Of a stretch of 64,000 bases of DNA, positions 11,736-20,231 are shown piece by piece. How positions within the stretch are numbered: the stretch's first letter is position 1; every line of letters begins with the position of its first letter. Position numbers and translations under genes: made by a program. This DNA comes from Verrucomicrobiota bacterium (GTDB lineage: Bacteria > Verrucomicrobiota > Verrucomicrobiia > Opitutales > Opitutaceae), in NCBI GenBank assembly GCA_016235555.1, contig JACRKC010000058.1, positions 28,763 to 92,762 of the forward strand. The letters are read 5' to 3'. Under the pieces are notes generated by a model that worked only from the letters and a program-made list of their open reading frames with translations, was not told the DNA's origin and searched no databases.

Positions 11736-13238
11736 ATGTCTCCCCATCCCCCCTTCTCTCCGTCCCTCCGTCTCTTTCTCGCGGTCCTTGGTCTCTGGCG
11801 TGTCCTGCGAAGCCTTGGCGTAGCAGGATCCCTGGCCGCGGGTCTCTTCGCCGCCGCCGCCAAGCGCCCCGACATCTTCGTCTTCCTCACCGACGATCAG
11901 GGCAAACTCGACTGCACGCCCTACGGTGGCGGCGGCATCCGCACTCCGAATATGCAGCGGCTCGCCGACACCGGCATGACGTTCGACCGCGCCTACGTCA
12001 CCTCGCCAAGCTGCGCCCCGAGCCGCGCCTCGCTGCTCACGGGCATGTTCCCCGCGCGCAATGGCGCCGAATCCAATCACGCCAAACCGCGCGCCGAACT
12101 CAAATCCTGGCCCGCCTACTTTCACGAGCTCGGCTACGAGGTCGTGGCCTTCGGCAAAGTCTCGCACTACCGCTACACCGCCGACTACGGCTTCGATTAT
12201 TTCGCCCACGACACCTTCCACGATCACGCCGCCATTCCCGCCGCGGTTGAGTTTCTGAAAAAACGCCCGCGCAATTCCGCCAAGCCGCTCTGCTTCATGG
12301 TCGGCAGCAACTGGCCGCACGTTCCCTGGCCCGACACCGCCGACGCCTCCTACGATCCCGCGAAACTCCCGCTCCCTGTCGGCGGGATCGACACGCCGGC
12401 GACGCGTCAGTGGCGCGCCCGCTACGCCTCCGCCGTCTCCCGCGCCGACGACGACCTCGGCACCGTGCTCGCCGCCGTGCGCGAACACCTCCCCGCCGAC
12501 ACGATCATCCTTTTCAGCTCCGACCACGGCGCCCAGTGGCCCTTCGGCAAATGGAACCTCTACGAATACGGCACCGCCGTTCCGCTCATGGTCGTCTGGC
12601 CCGGCCACATCAAACCCGGTTCGCGCAGCGCGGCGATGGTGCAGTGGACCGACTTCCTGCCCACCCTGCTCGAGGCCGCCGGCGGCCACCCGCCCGCCGC
12701 CATCGACGGTCGCTCCTTCGTGCCCGTGCTCCGCGGCGACACGCCGCGCCACCGCGATCACATCTTCACCACACACAGCAACGACGCCCGCATGAACGTC
12801 TATCCCGCGCGCGCCATCCGCGACGAACGCTGGAAATACATCCGCAACCTCCACCCCGAATACGCGTTCACCACCCACCTCGATCTCGTTTCGGGCCGCC
12901 TCGGCCAGCGTGCCTTCTATCGCGAATGGGAGGCCGCCGCCAAAACCGACGCCACCGCCGCCGCCATCGTGCAGCGCTACCACCAGCGCCCCGCCGAGGA
13001 ACTCTACGACCTCTACGCCGACCCGTTCGAGCAACGCAACCTTGCCAAGGACCCCGCGCAATCCGCCACGCTCGCCAAGCTCCGCGCCGCGCTCGACGCC
13101 GACCTCAAAGCGCAATCCGACCCGCTCAAGACCTACGCCGAACCCCGCCTTCTCAGCGACCCAACCGCCTGGGGCCCCAAAGCCGAAATCAACGGCGACG
13201 CGCCGGCCGCAAAGAAAGGGAAGAAGGCAAAAAATTAG
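11736..13238 (+). CDS. Exported S1-type sulfatase (heparan N-sulfatase/iduronate sulfatase-like)
   Basis: 500 residues. The signal region runs to about residue 42 and is followed by RPDIFVFLTDDQGK, with metal Asp53-Asp54. The formylglycine motif is SCAPSRASLLTGMFPARNG with Cys93. FGKVSHYR, FMVGSNWPHVPW and FSSDHGAQWPFGKWNLYEYG are typical of sulfoglucosamine or uronate sulfatases. It differs strongly from the sulfatases at 8158 and 14712, so the locus probably removes sulfates from different positions. The C-terminus is Lys-rich (KKGKKAKN). Its leader has three heptanucleotide repeats and a TCCTGC...GCAGGA palindrome at 11803-11828. Confidence 0.92.
   Translation: MSPHPPFSPSLRLFLAVLGLWRVLRSLGVAGSLAAGLFAAAAKRPDIFVFLTDDQGKLDCTPYGGGGIRTPNMQRLADTGMTFDRAYVTSPSCAPSRASLLTGMFPARNGAESNHAKPRAELKSWPAYFHELGYEVVAFGKVSHYRYTADYGFDYFAHDTFHDHAAIPAAVEFLKKRPRNSAKPLCFMVGSNWPHVPWPDTADASYDPAKLPLPVGGIDTPATRQWRARYASAVSRADDDLGTVLAAVREHLPADTIILFSSDHGAQWPFGKWNLYEYGTAVPLMVVWPGHIKPGSRSAAMVQWTDFLPTLLEAAGGHPPAAIDGRSFVPVLRGDTPRHRDHIFTTHSNDARMNVYPARAIRDERWKYIRNLHPEYAFTTHLDLVSGRLGQRAFYREWEAAAKTDATAAAIVQRYHQRPAEELYDLYADPFEQRNLAKDPAQSATLAKLRAALDADLKAQSDPLKTYAEPRLLSDPTAWGPKAEINGDAPAAKKGKKAKN
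11779..11828. repeat. Heptanucleotide repeats plus palindrome inside the sulfatase leader
   Basis: TCGCGGT, CCTTGGT and CTCTGGC (11779-11799) are followed by an inverted TCCTGC/GCAGGA pair at 11803-11828. The unit encodes part of the signal peptide. Confidence 0.65.
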
Positions 13239-13245
13239 CACCGAC

Positions 13246-14529
13246 TCAGCGCTGCAGCCAAACTTCCTCGCTCGGTAGCGGCAGCCGCAAACGTGGGCTC
13301 ATCTGACTGAGGTCGACCAAAACCAGTGTCCGCCGCGGCAGATTGTCCACAAAAGCACGTAGCTCGCGCCAATCCTCCGACGGCACGAACACGCGATAGG
13401 AATCGGCAGACTCCTTTCGCGACGAGGGATGATAGATCCCGGGCCACTGCGCCGGCCATGGGATCACACGTGTATTTGCCGCCTCAAGCCCAAGGAATCT
13501 GACTTCGATCTTCTCCGGCCACCAAGGTTTCAAAGCGCTCGCTCGCAGCTCATCAATCTTCTGCAATCTGGTCAGCATGGCGGGTGGAAATTTCGCCCTC
13601 AATTCGGCAAAGCGCTGGAAATATGCCCGGTCCGATTCAGTCTCGACGTCAGGACTATTCGACCGCGGTAGTGGCTCCCGCCACTGCCCGTAGACTTTCA
13701 CCTCCCGTCCACTAATCCAGAAGCAGGTGGAGTCCTGATCGGTAGCGTCGGACAATATCAGCGGCGATGCCATCGTGGCGAAGCCCTCCGGGCTGAGGCT
13801 CCCAATGAGTTCGTTCACGTCAGTCACTTCGAGCGACCTCAGCGGAATCTCGTGATTCTCGGGAAGTGCCCGACATATGACCAAACCGTCCGAATAGGCT
13901 ACCAGCGTTGGGCCGGTGTCGCGACGAAACCCGTATTCGCTAACGGCCAGAAGTGGAATCCTCGTCGCCTCCTGGCGACGGCTCAGTGGCACCGTCGCCG
14001 GTGGCCGCTGCCGAAGTGCGGCACCGGGGCGCTCATTCAGTCCCTGTTCCGCCATCCTGAGCGCAATCTGCTTCTCGTAGGGTCCCCGTCTCTGTTCCAG
14101 CCGGTAAACGGCCTCGCCGTTCTGCTCGGCCCTCATCTTCTCGCGCCATATTTCCCAGGGATCGAGCACGCGTGCAAAGCTTTCCACGTGCTCACCATGA
14201 TCGCGCATCACCATGGCTGTGCGACTGAATCTCACCACTCGGTCAAACTCTCCCTTGTAGTCGTAAAGGTAGTGCTCGTTGCCTCGGCCCTGCACCAATT
14301 CCCATTCCTCCCGAAACCTGCCATCTCGATAAGACCCGGTGGCGAGCCGGCCATTTTGAAAACGAAAATACTCCCAATGGAGCGCGTGGCGACGGGAGTC
14401 GTAGGTCTCATAATAGCGATACACACCGTGCGCAGGCGGAATGAGCAAGTAAGTCACCGCCAGCGGACCCCATCGTCCGGCGGTCGCACCAGCCGCCATG
14501 AGGACCAAGATGACCAGACCGCGTTTCAT
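13246..14529 (-). CDS. Exported or membrane-anchored protein of unknown function
   Basis: 427 residues, family not recognised. An N-terminal hydrophobic segment (GLVILVLMAAGATAG) could be a signal peptide or anchor. The next part (about 37-130) contains repeated Y/R-rich strands (YRYYETYDSRRHALHWEYF, GNEHYLYDYKGEFDRVVRF). It is convergent with the sulfatase before it (7 bp between stops) and divergent from the sulfatase after it. Base and codon use differ from the neighbours: more A/T at third positions, and codons such as AAA, TCT and CAA are common. That suggests separate acquisition. It interrupts an otherwise plus-strand glycan cluster. Confidence 0.7.
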   Translation of the reverse strand: MKRGLVILVLMAAGATAGRWGPLAVTYLLIPPAHGVYRYYETYDSRRHALHWEYFRFQNGRLATGSYRDGRFREEWELVQGRGNEHYLYDYKGEFDRVVRFSRTAMVMRDHGEHVESFARVLDPWEIWREKMRAEQNGEAVYRLEQRRGPYEKQIALRMAEQGLNERPGAALRQRPPATVPLSRRQEATRIPLLAVSEYGFRRDTGPTLVAYSDGLVICRALPENHEIPLRSLEVTDVNELIGSLSPEGFATMASPLILSDATDQDSTCFWISGREVKVYGQWREPLPRSNSPDVETESDRAYFQRFAELRAKFPPAMLTRLQKIDELRASALKPWWPEKIEVRFLGLEAANTRVIPWPAQWPGIYHPSSRKESADSYRVFVPSEDWRELRAFVDNLPRRTLVLVDLSQMSPRLRLPLPSEEVWLQR

Positions 14530-14711
14530 TTCGAACCGGGATGATTGAGGTTACGTGCTCAGTCGCAATGTCCGAGATAGATCGGACTGCTCGGCGACGC
14601 CGAATCACTGGTCACTACGCGCCGACATCTCGATTCTTAGCTGAATACGATCGAAGTCTTCGTGTCTTTTGCGCTTTCCGCATTCGATCCCGTGGGTTCA
14701 CCGTCGTGTTC

Positions 14712-16451
14712 ATGCCCCACCGTAGAGTATTTCTTCTGCTCTGCCTCGCACTCAGCACAGTGCTGTCAGCCGCAACTCCCCAACGCCCCAACATCCTCAT
14801 CGTCCTCGTCGACGACGCTGGTTACGGCGATTTCGGTTTCGCCGGTCATCCGTTTCTCAAAACGCCCCACATCGACCGCCTCCATGCCGAGAGCGTGCGG
14901 TTCACGGATTTTCACGTGGCACCGATGTGCTCGCCCACGCGCGGCCAGCTCCTCACCGGCTGCCACGGCCTGCGCACCGGTGTCACGTCCGTCACCGCCG
15001 GGCGCACCTATCTGCGGCCCGAGTTCCCCACGGCGCCGCAGATATTCGCCGCGGCCGGTTATCGCACCGGCCTCTTCGGCAAGTGGCACCTCGGCGACAG
15101 CTACCCGCACCGCCCGATGGACAAGGGCTTCGACACCGCCGTGTGGGCGCGCGGCTGGGGCTTCACGAGCGCGCCGGAATTTTCCAACACTCTCATCGAC
15201 GGCACGCTCATCCGCGGCACCAAGTCGGAGAAATTCCCCGGCTACGTCACCGATTTCTGTTTCGACGAGGCAATGTCGTGGATGCGCGCCCGCGGCGCCG
15301 CGCGCGAACCGTTCTTCTGCTACGTGCCGCTGCACGCCGCCCACGCCCCGCACACCGTGCCGGACCAATACGCCGCGCCTTACCGCGGCAAAGGCCCGGC
15401 GCCGTTCTTCGGCATGCTCGCCAACATCGATGAAAACATGGGCCGGCTCGACGCCTTCCTCCGCGACACCGGCCTGCGCGACAACACCGTCGTGATCTTC
15501 ATGACCGACAACGGCGGCACCGCCGGCGTGCCCGTCTACAACGCCGGCCTGCGCGGTCGCAAAGTCCAGTATTACGACGGTGGCCACCGCGTGCCGTGCC
15601 TCGTCCGCTGGCCCGCTGGCGGCCTGCGCCCGCCCGGCGATGTCGGTGCGCTCACGCAGGTGCAGGACGTGTTGCCCACGCTGCTCGAACTCACCGGCAC
15701 GAAAAAACTCCCCGGCCCCGACTTCGACGGCGTAAGTCTCGCCCGCCTCCTCCGCGGTCAGGCCGACACACTCCCGGCCCGCACGCTCGTCGTCCAATAC
15801 GGCCCCGGCGCCGGCCAGACCGACACCAATGGCCCGAAAAAATTCGACTGCGCCGTCATGCGCGACGGCTGGCGTCTCGTGCACGGCACCGAGCTCTACG
15901 AGACCGCCGCCGATCGCGCGCAGGCGAAGGACCTCGCCACCGAGCGCCCCGAGATCGTCGCCGAACTGCGCGCGAGCTACGAAAAATGGTGGGCCGGCGT
16001 GGAGCCGCGCCTGCGCGAGTTCGTGCCGCTCTCCCTCGGCGCGCCGCAGGAAAACCCCGTCGTCCTCACGAGCTCCGACTGGCAGGACACCTACGCCGAC
16101 AACTCCAACCACATCCGCAACGCCGTCGGCGGTCCGCGCGGCGGCCCGTGGAACGTCACCGTCGAACGCGCCGGCACCTACGAAATTGCCCTGCGCCGCT
16201 GGCCCTTCGACACGGGCGCCCCGCTCGACGGCAACGTGACGCCGCCCGGCAAAGCCCTGCCCATCGCCGGCGCCAAGCTCACCGTCGCCGGCCTGGAGCG
16301 CACCGCGAAAAGCGCCCCCGGCGCCCTCGAAGCCACCGTCCAGCTCCCGCTCCCCGTCGGCCGCACGCAGTTGCAGGCCTGGTTCCAAGACGCCGCCGGC
16401 CAGGACGTTTGCGGCGTCTACTACGCCAAGATCACGCGCCTCGGCGACTGA
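14712..16451 (+). CDS. Exported arylsulfatase (S1 family) with extra C-terminal domain
   Basis: 579 residues from the ATG at 14712, which begins a clear signal peptide (VFLLLCLALSTVLSAATP); the longer upstream frame crosses low-GC non-coding sequence. The formylglycine motif is MCSPTRGQLLTG with Cys73; metal Asp34-Asp35 lie in VDDAGYGD, and GKWHLGD and FMTDNGGTAG are conserved. Beyond the sulfatase core (to about residue 440) an extra C-terminal beta-rich region holds TSSDWQDTYADNSNHIR and ERAGTYEIALRRWPFD. A C-terminal domain like this occurs in many marine or soil arylsulfatases and may bind carbohydrate. It is followed 66 bp later by an isomerase-like gene in the same direction. Confidence 0.93.
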   Translation: MPHRRVFLLLCLALSTVLSAATPQRPNILIVLVDDAGYGDFGFAGHPFLKTPHIDRLHAESVRFTDFHVAPMCSPTRGQLLTGCHGLRTGVTSVTAGRTYLRPEFPTAPQIFAAAGYRTGLFGKWHLGDSYPHRPMDKGFDTAVWARGWGFTSAPEFSNTLIDGTLIRGTKSEKFPGYVTDFCFDEAMSWMRARGAAREPFFCYVPLHAAHAPHTVPDQYAAPYRGKGPAPFFGMLANIDENMGRLDAFLRDTGLRDNTVVIFMTDNGGTAGVPVYNAGLRGRKVQYYDGGHRVPCLVRWPAGGLRPPGDVGALTQVQDVLPTLLELTGTKKLPGPDFDGVSLARLLRGQADTLPARTLVVQYGPGAGQTDTNGPKKFDCAVMRDGWRLVHGTELYETAADRAQAKDLATERPEIVAELRASYEKWWAGVEPRLREFVPLSLGAPQENPVVLTSSDWQDTYADNSNHIRNAVGGPRGGPWNVTVERAGTYEIALRRWPFDTGAPLDGNVTPPGKALPIAGAKLTVAGLERTAKSAPGALEATVQLPLPVGRTQLQAWFQDAAGQDVCGVYYAKITRLGD

Positions 16452-16456
16452 TGCTT

Positions 16457-16486
16457 TCTGTAGCGGCGGTCTATGACCGCCGTCTC
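16457..16486. repeat. Small palindrome of the GCGGCGGTC...GACCGCCG family
   Basis: TAGCGGCGGTCTATGACCGCCGT is a GGCGGTC/GACCGCC stem with a TAT loop. Related hairpins lie in the block at 40538-40613. Confidence 0.75.
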
Positions 16487-16516
16487 TTCCCCTCAAAGTC
16501 ACGTCCGCCCCCCACC

Positions 16517-17473
16517 ATGCACCGCCGCGATTTCCTCCACCGCACGTCGGCCCTCGCCGCTGTCGCCGCGCTACCCGCTCCGCTCGTCGCCGCCCCCACC
16601 GCCATGCCCGCCCGCAAGTTCACCCTCGCCCTCACCCCCGGCTCCATCGGCGTCAACGTGAAGAGTCAGCGTGAGTCCATCGACCTCGCCCACCGCCACG
16701 GCTTCGAATCCGTCGAACCACGCGCCGAGGAACTCGCCGGCCTCGCCCCCGCGCAGCTCGCCGAGCTCACCGCCGAACTCACCGCGAAAAAACTCACGTG
16801 GTGCGCCACCGGTCTCCCGGTGGATTTCCGCGCCGACGACGCCAGGTTCCGCGACGGCCTCGCCCGCCTCCCACGGCTCGCCGCCGCCCTGCGCGCCGCC
16901 GGCGCCACGCGCATCGGCACGTGGCTCGCGCCGAGTCACGATTCCCTCATCTACCGCGCCAACTTCACGCAGCACGTCGCCCGTCTCCGCGAGATCGCGC
17001 GCCTCCTCGCCGACCACGGCCTGCGCCTCGGCCTCGAATACGTCGGCACGCAGCTCCTCCTCGTCGGCAAGCGCTACCCGTTCGTCCACACGCTCGCCGA
17101 GGCGCACGAACTCATCGCCGAAATCGGCGCGCCCAACGTCGGCCTCGTGCTCGACACCTGGCATTGGTGGACCGCCGGTGACACCGCCGCCGATCTGCTC
17201 GCGTTGAAAAACACCGACATCGTCAGCGTCGATCTCAACGACGCCCCGCGCGACATCCCCAAGGCCCAGCAGCGCGACAACGCCCGCGAGCTCCCCGCCG
17301 CCACGGGCATCATCGACACCGCCGCGTTCGTCACCGCGCTCGCGCGTGTCGGCTACGATGGCCCCGCGCGCCCCGAGCCGTTCAACGCCGCCCTCAACGC
17401 CCTCGACAACGACCCCGCCTGCGCCGCCGCCTCCGCCGCCCTCCACAAGGCCGCGGCGATGATCACGCCCTGA
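16517..17473 (+). CDS. Tat-exported sugar phosphate isomerase/epimerase-like TIM barrel
   Basis: 318 residues from the ATG at 16517, chosen for the twin-arginine signal HRRDFLHRTSALAAVAALPA. The body is a xylose-isomerase-like barrel: ESIDLAHRHGFESVEPRAEE, RLGLEYVGTQLLL, VGLVLDTWHWW with the Asp/His metal pair, and DIVSVDLNDA. Members act as sugar isomerases, epimerases or keto-sugar enzymes and bind a divalent metal. Export by Tat is common for this family in Verrucomicrobiota and Planctomycetota. It probably processes sugars released by the preceding sulfatases. Confidence 0.85.
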   Translation: MHRRDFLHRTSALAAVAALPAPLVAAPTAMPARKFTLALTPGSIGVNVKSQRESIDLAHRHGFESVEPRAEELAGLAPAQLAELTAELTAKKLTWCATGLPVDFRADDARFRDGLARLPRLAAALRAAGATRIGTWLAPSHDSLIYRANFTQHVARLREIARLLADHGLRLGLEYVGTQLLLVGKRYPFVHTLAEAHELIAEIGAPNVGLVLDTWHWWTAGDTAADLLALKNTDIVSVDLNDAPRDIPKAQQRDNARELPAATGIIDTAAFVTALARVGYDGPARPEPFNAALNALDNDPACAAASAALHKAAAMITP

Positions 17474-17540
17474 TGCGGGCGTGCCCGCGCTGCTTTCCGA
17501 TTCGCCCTCGTTGATCTCCTCCGACAACCCAACGTCTCAC

Positions 17541-20165
17541 ATGCGTTTCCGCCGGCCTTGGCGGGAATACCAGGAACGAGTGCTGGCGGAGCTCGACGTG
17601 CATCTCGTCGATCGGCGGATTCACCTCGTCGCCGCTCCGGGCGCAGGCAAGACCACGCTTGGTCTGGAAGTCTTTCGCCGCTTGGGGCAACCGGCACTCG
17701 TCCTCGCCCCATCGCGGACGATCCGCGACCAGTGGATCAGCCGGCTGCGTGACTTCCTGCCCGATGGCGACACATCAGCCGCATGGGCCGGGACCAACCT
17801 CGAGCAGGAAACGTTTCTCACCGCGATCACCTATCAGGCACTGCACACGAAGCTGCGCCGCTCTGAACCCATCGACGAGATCGAAGAGGATGACACCACC
17901 GCGACTGCGCCGGAAGCGCCGGCCGAGTCGGAGCTCGAAGTGGTGATCGCACGCTGCCGCAAGGTCGGCGTGGCCACCGTGATCCTCGATGAGGCGCACC
18001 ATCTGCGGCAGGAGTGGTGGCGGGCACTCTCCCAGTTCCGCAAGGCGCTCGGTGATCCCGTGCTCGTGTGCCTCACGGCTACTCCGCCCTACGATGTCAT
18101 TTCCGCCGAGTGGCGCCGGTATGAGGAGCTCTGCGGGCCGATTGACGAGGAAATCAGCATTCCCGAACTGGTGCACGCCGGCACCTTGTGTCCGCATCAG
18201 GATTTCATCCACACTTGTCCGCCGAGCGAGAAAGATATCGTTACGGCGCGGCAGCACGACGAAGCCGTGGCGCGATTCCTCACCGACATCGCGGCGGACT
18301 CCATCTTGGTCGACGCGATCAAAGTCCACCCGTGGATCAGTTCCGCGCAGACGGATGCCGAACAAGTGCTCGACGACCCGGAGTTCGCCGTCGCGATGAT
18401 GGCGCTCCTGCAACGCAACGGTCTCGCCCCGCCCGAGCGGCTGCTCCGCCTGCTCGGTTGCGAAGCCCGCGAATTACCCGGCATGGATCGACGGTGGTGG
18501 TCGACTCTGCTCAAACGCTATTTGTTCGGCGACGAATGGAGCGCCGCCTTTGCCGACCATCGCACCGCGCTGGCGCGCCGGATGCGGCAGTCGGGGCTCC
18601 TGTTCCGACGCGAGCTGCGGCTGCTGCGTCACAGCGGGCTGCTGTCTGCGCTCAGCCAGAGCAGCGCGAAGATCGAATCCTGTGTCGCCATCCATCGCTT
18701 GGAGCGCGCCACGCGTGGAGCCTCGCTGCGACAGGTCATCTTGACTGACTTCATCCGCGACCGTGAACTCGATCGGCTCGGAGCGTGGCCGGTCTTCGTC
18801 CGGCTGGTGCGGTCGTTGCCGGCATCCGATGCACCCGGCATCGCGTTATTGACCGGACGGTTTGCGATCGTCCATCAGTCGAATCTCCGGAATTTGGGCG
18901 TCACAGGTTCGTCGCAAGCACCGACGGCCGAGGCCGACCTGCCAGATTTCCTTCGGTGTCCCGGCGGCGGGGCGTTGGTGGACGCGCTGACGCGCTGCCT
19001 GCAGGAAGGACAGCTCCACACCTTGGTTGGCACACGCTCGCTCTTGGGTGAGGGCTGGGACTGCCCGGCCGTGAACTCCCTTGTCCTCGCCAGCTATGTC
19101 GGCGCGTTTGTAGCGACGAACCAAATGCGTGGTCGCGCGATCCGCATCGATCCTCGTGCACCGGAGAAAGTGGCGTCAATCTGGCATCTGGTCGCCTTCG
19201 ACACCTCGACCCCGAGCGGCCTGGCCGACCTCGCGCAACTGGAGGAGAAGTTCGAGACCTTTGCCGGCCTGCACGCCTGCCGGCCGGCCATCGAAGCGGG
19301 ACTGCCGCGCCTGCTCGGGCCCTCCGCCCGCCATGGCCCGCCTCCGCGGGAGTGGAATGCAGAGTTCAGCCGCCGACTGGCGGATCTGGCGTCACTGCGC
19401 AGCCGGTGGGCTAAAGCCATCGACTGCGGCACCGAGCACCGGGTGATCGCCGCCGTCGAAGCGCCGACGACGCCGAAATTGCGCCGCTTCGTTTTCAGCA
19501 ACACGCTGCGTTACCTGCTCTACTCGTCATTCTGGGCATTCGTAGGGGGCACCACCGCCGTGTTGCGCAATCTGCGGCCGGAGCATTTCGCCAACCGGAC
19601 CAAGCTCTATGTGATGCTCGGTGTCGCCGCGGTGGTCGGGCTGGCTTTCAGCCTGCCGCAATTGTTGAAATCCGCCTGGATTTCACTCCGCCATTTGCCC
19701 GCCGACGGCAGCCTCCGCCAAATTGGCTGGGCCATGCTCGATACCCTCATCGCCACCGGCACGATCAAGTCACCGCCTCCGCGCCTCGATGTCCGAACCA
19801 CGGAGCTGGAACCTGGCCGCTTCAGCCTCGCCCTGATCGGCGGCACGTTTTTTGAGTCATCGGTGTTTGCCGACTGTCTGGAGATCGTGCTCGGGCCGAT
19901 CGACAATCCACGCTACGTGATCCGGCGTTCGGACTCCTTCTTCCCGTTGATGAAGCGCCACGACTACCATGCCGTGCCGCCAACTCTCTGTGCGAAGAAG
20001 GAGCACGCAGAGGCCTTCCTGCGAAACTGGCACCGCCGGGTCGGCGCGGCGGAACTGGTGTTCACGCGCTCGCCCGAAGGCCGACAAGCCCTCCTCCACG
20101 CGCGGGTGCGCGCACTTTCGACCGTCTTTGCCGACAAAGCGCACCGTCGTGACCGCTGGTGCTGA
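17541..20165 (+). CDS. SF2 helicase-like ATPase with two transmembrane helices
   Basis: 874 residues from the ATG at 17541; a GTG at 17481 adds 20 unlikely residues. Helicase motifs are in order: Q-like YQ at 10-11, Walker A APGAGKTT (32-39), Ia APSRTIRDQW (56-65), DEAH (150-153), TAT (179-181), and motif VI QMRGRAIR (528-535) after GTRSLLGEGWDCP. Unusually, two hydrophobic helices follow at about 657-675 and 689-707, then a 165-residue soluble tail. A membrane-bound SF2 enzyme is not a housekeeping helicase; nucleic acid surveillance or antiphage defence is possible, but this is inference. No nuclease or methylase partner is next to it. Codon use is less GC-biased than in the neighbours, consistent with transfer. 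Confidence 0.85.
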   Translation: MRFRRPWREYQERVLAELDVHLVDRRIHLVAAPGAGKTTLGLEVFRRLGQPALVLAPSRTIRDQWISRLRDFLPDGDTSAAWAGTNLEQETFLTAITYQALHTKLRRSEPIDEIEEDDTTATAPEAPAESELEVVIARCRKVGVATVILDEAHHLRQEWWRALSQFRKALGDPVLVCLTATPPYDVISAEWRRYEELCGPIDEEISIPELVHAGTLCPHQDFIHTCPPSEKDIVTARQHDEAVARFLTDIAADSILVDAIKVHPWISSAQTDAEQVLDDPEFAVAMMALLQRNGLAPPERLLRLLGCEARELPGMDRRWWSTLLKRYLFGDEWSAAFADHRTALARRMRQSGLLFRRELRLLRHSGLLSALSQSSAKIESCVAIHRLERATRGASLRQVILTDFIRDRELDRLGAWPVFVRLVRSLPASDAPGIALLTGRFAIVHQSNLRNLGVTGSSQAPTAEADLPDFLRCPGGGALVDALTRCLQEGQLHTLVGTRSLLGEGWDCPAVNSLVLASYVGAFVATNQMRGRAIRIDPRAPEKVASIWHLVAFDTSTPSGLADLAQLEEKFETFAGLHACRPAIEAGLPRLLGPSARHGPPPREWNAEFSRRLADLASLRSRWAKAIDCGTEHRVIAAVEAPTTPKLRRFVFSNTLRYLLYSSFWAFVGGTTAVLRNLRPEHFANRTKLYVMLGVAAVVGLAFSLPQLLKSAWISLRHLPADGSLRQIGWAMLDTLIATGTIKSPPPRLDVRTTELEPGRFSLALIGGTFFESSVFADCLEIVLGPIDNPRYVIRRSDSFFPLMKRHDYHAVPPTLCAKKEHAEAFLRNWHRRVGAAELVFTRSPEGRQALLHARVRALSTVFADKAHRRDRWC

Positions 20166-20231
20166 AACCGCGTTCACCGGCACCTTGCAGTTCGCGACAG
20201 TTCGCGTTGCGCTGGCCCGCCCTTTGTTCCC

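Noticed and set aside
15596..16516. Upstream extension of the isomerase-like gene
   Set aside because: It overlaps the sulfatase in another frame; the Tat signal at 16517 is the logical start.
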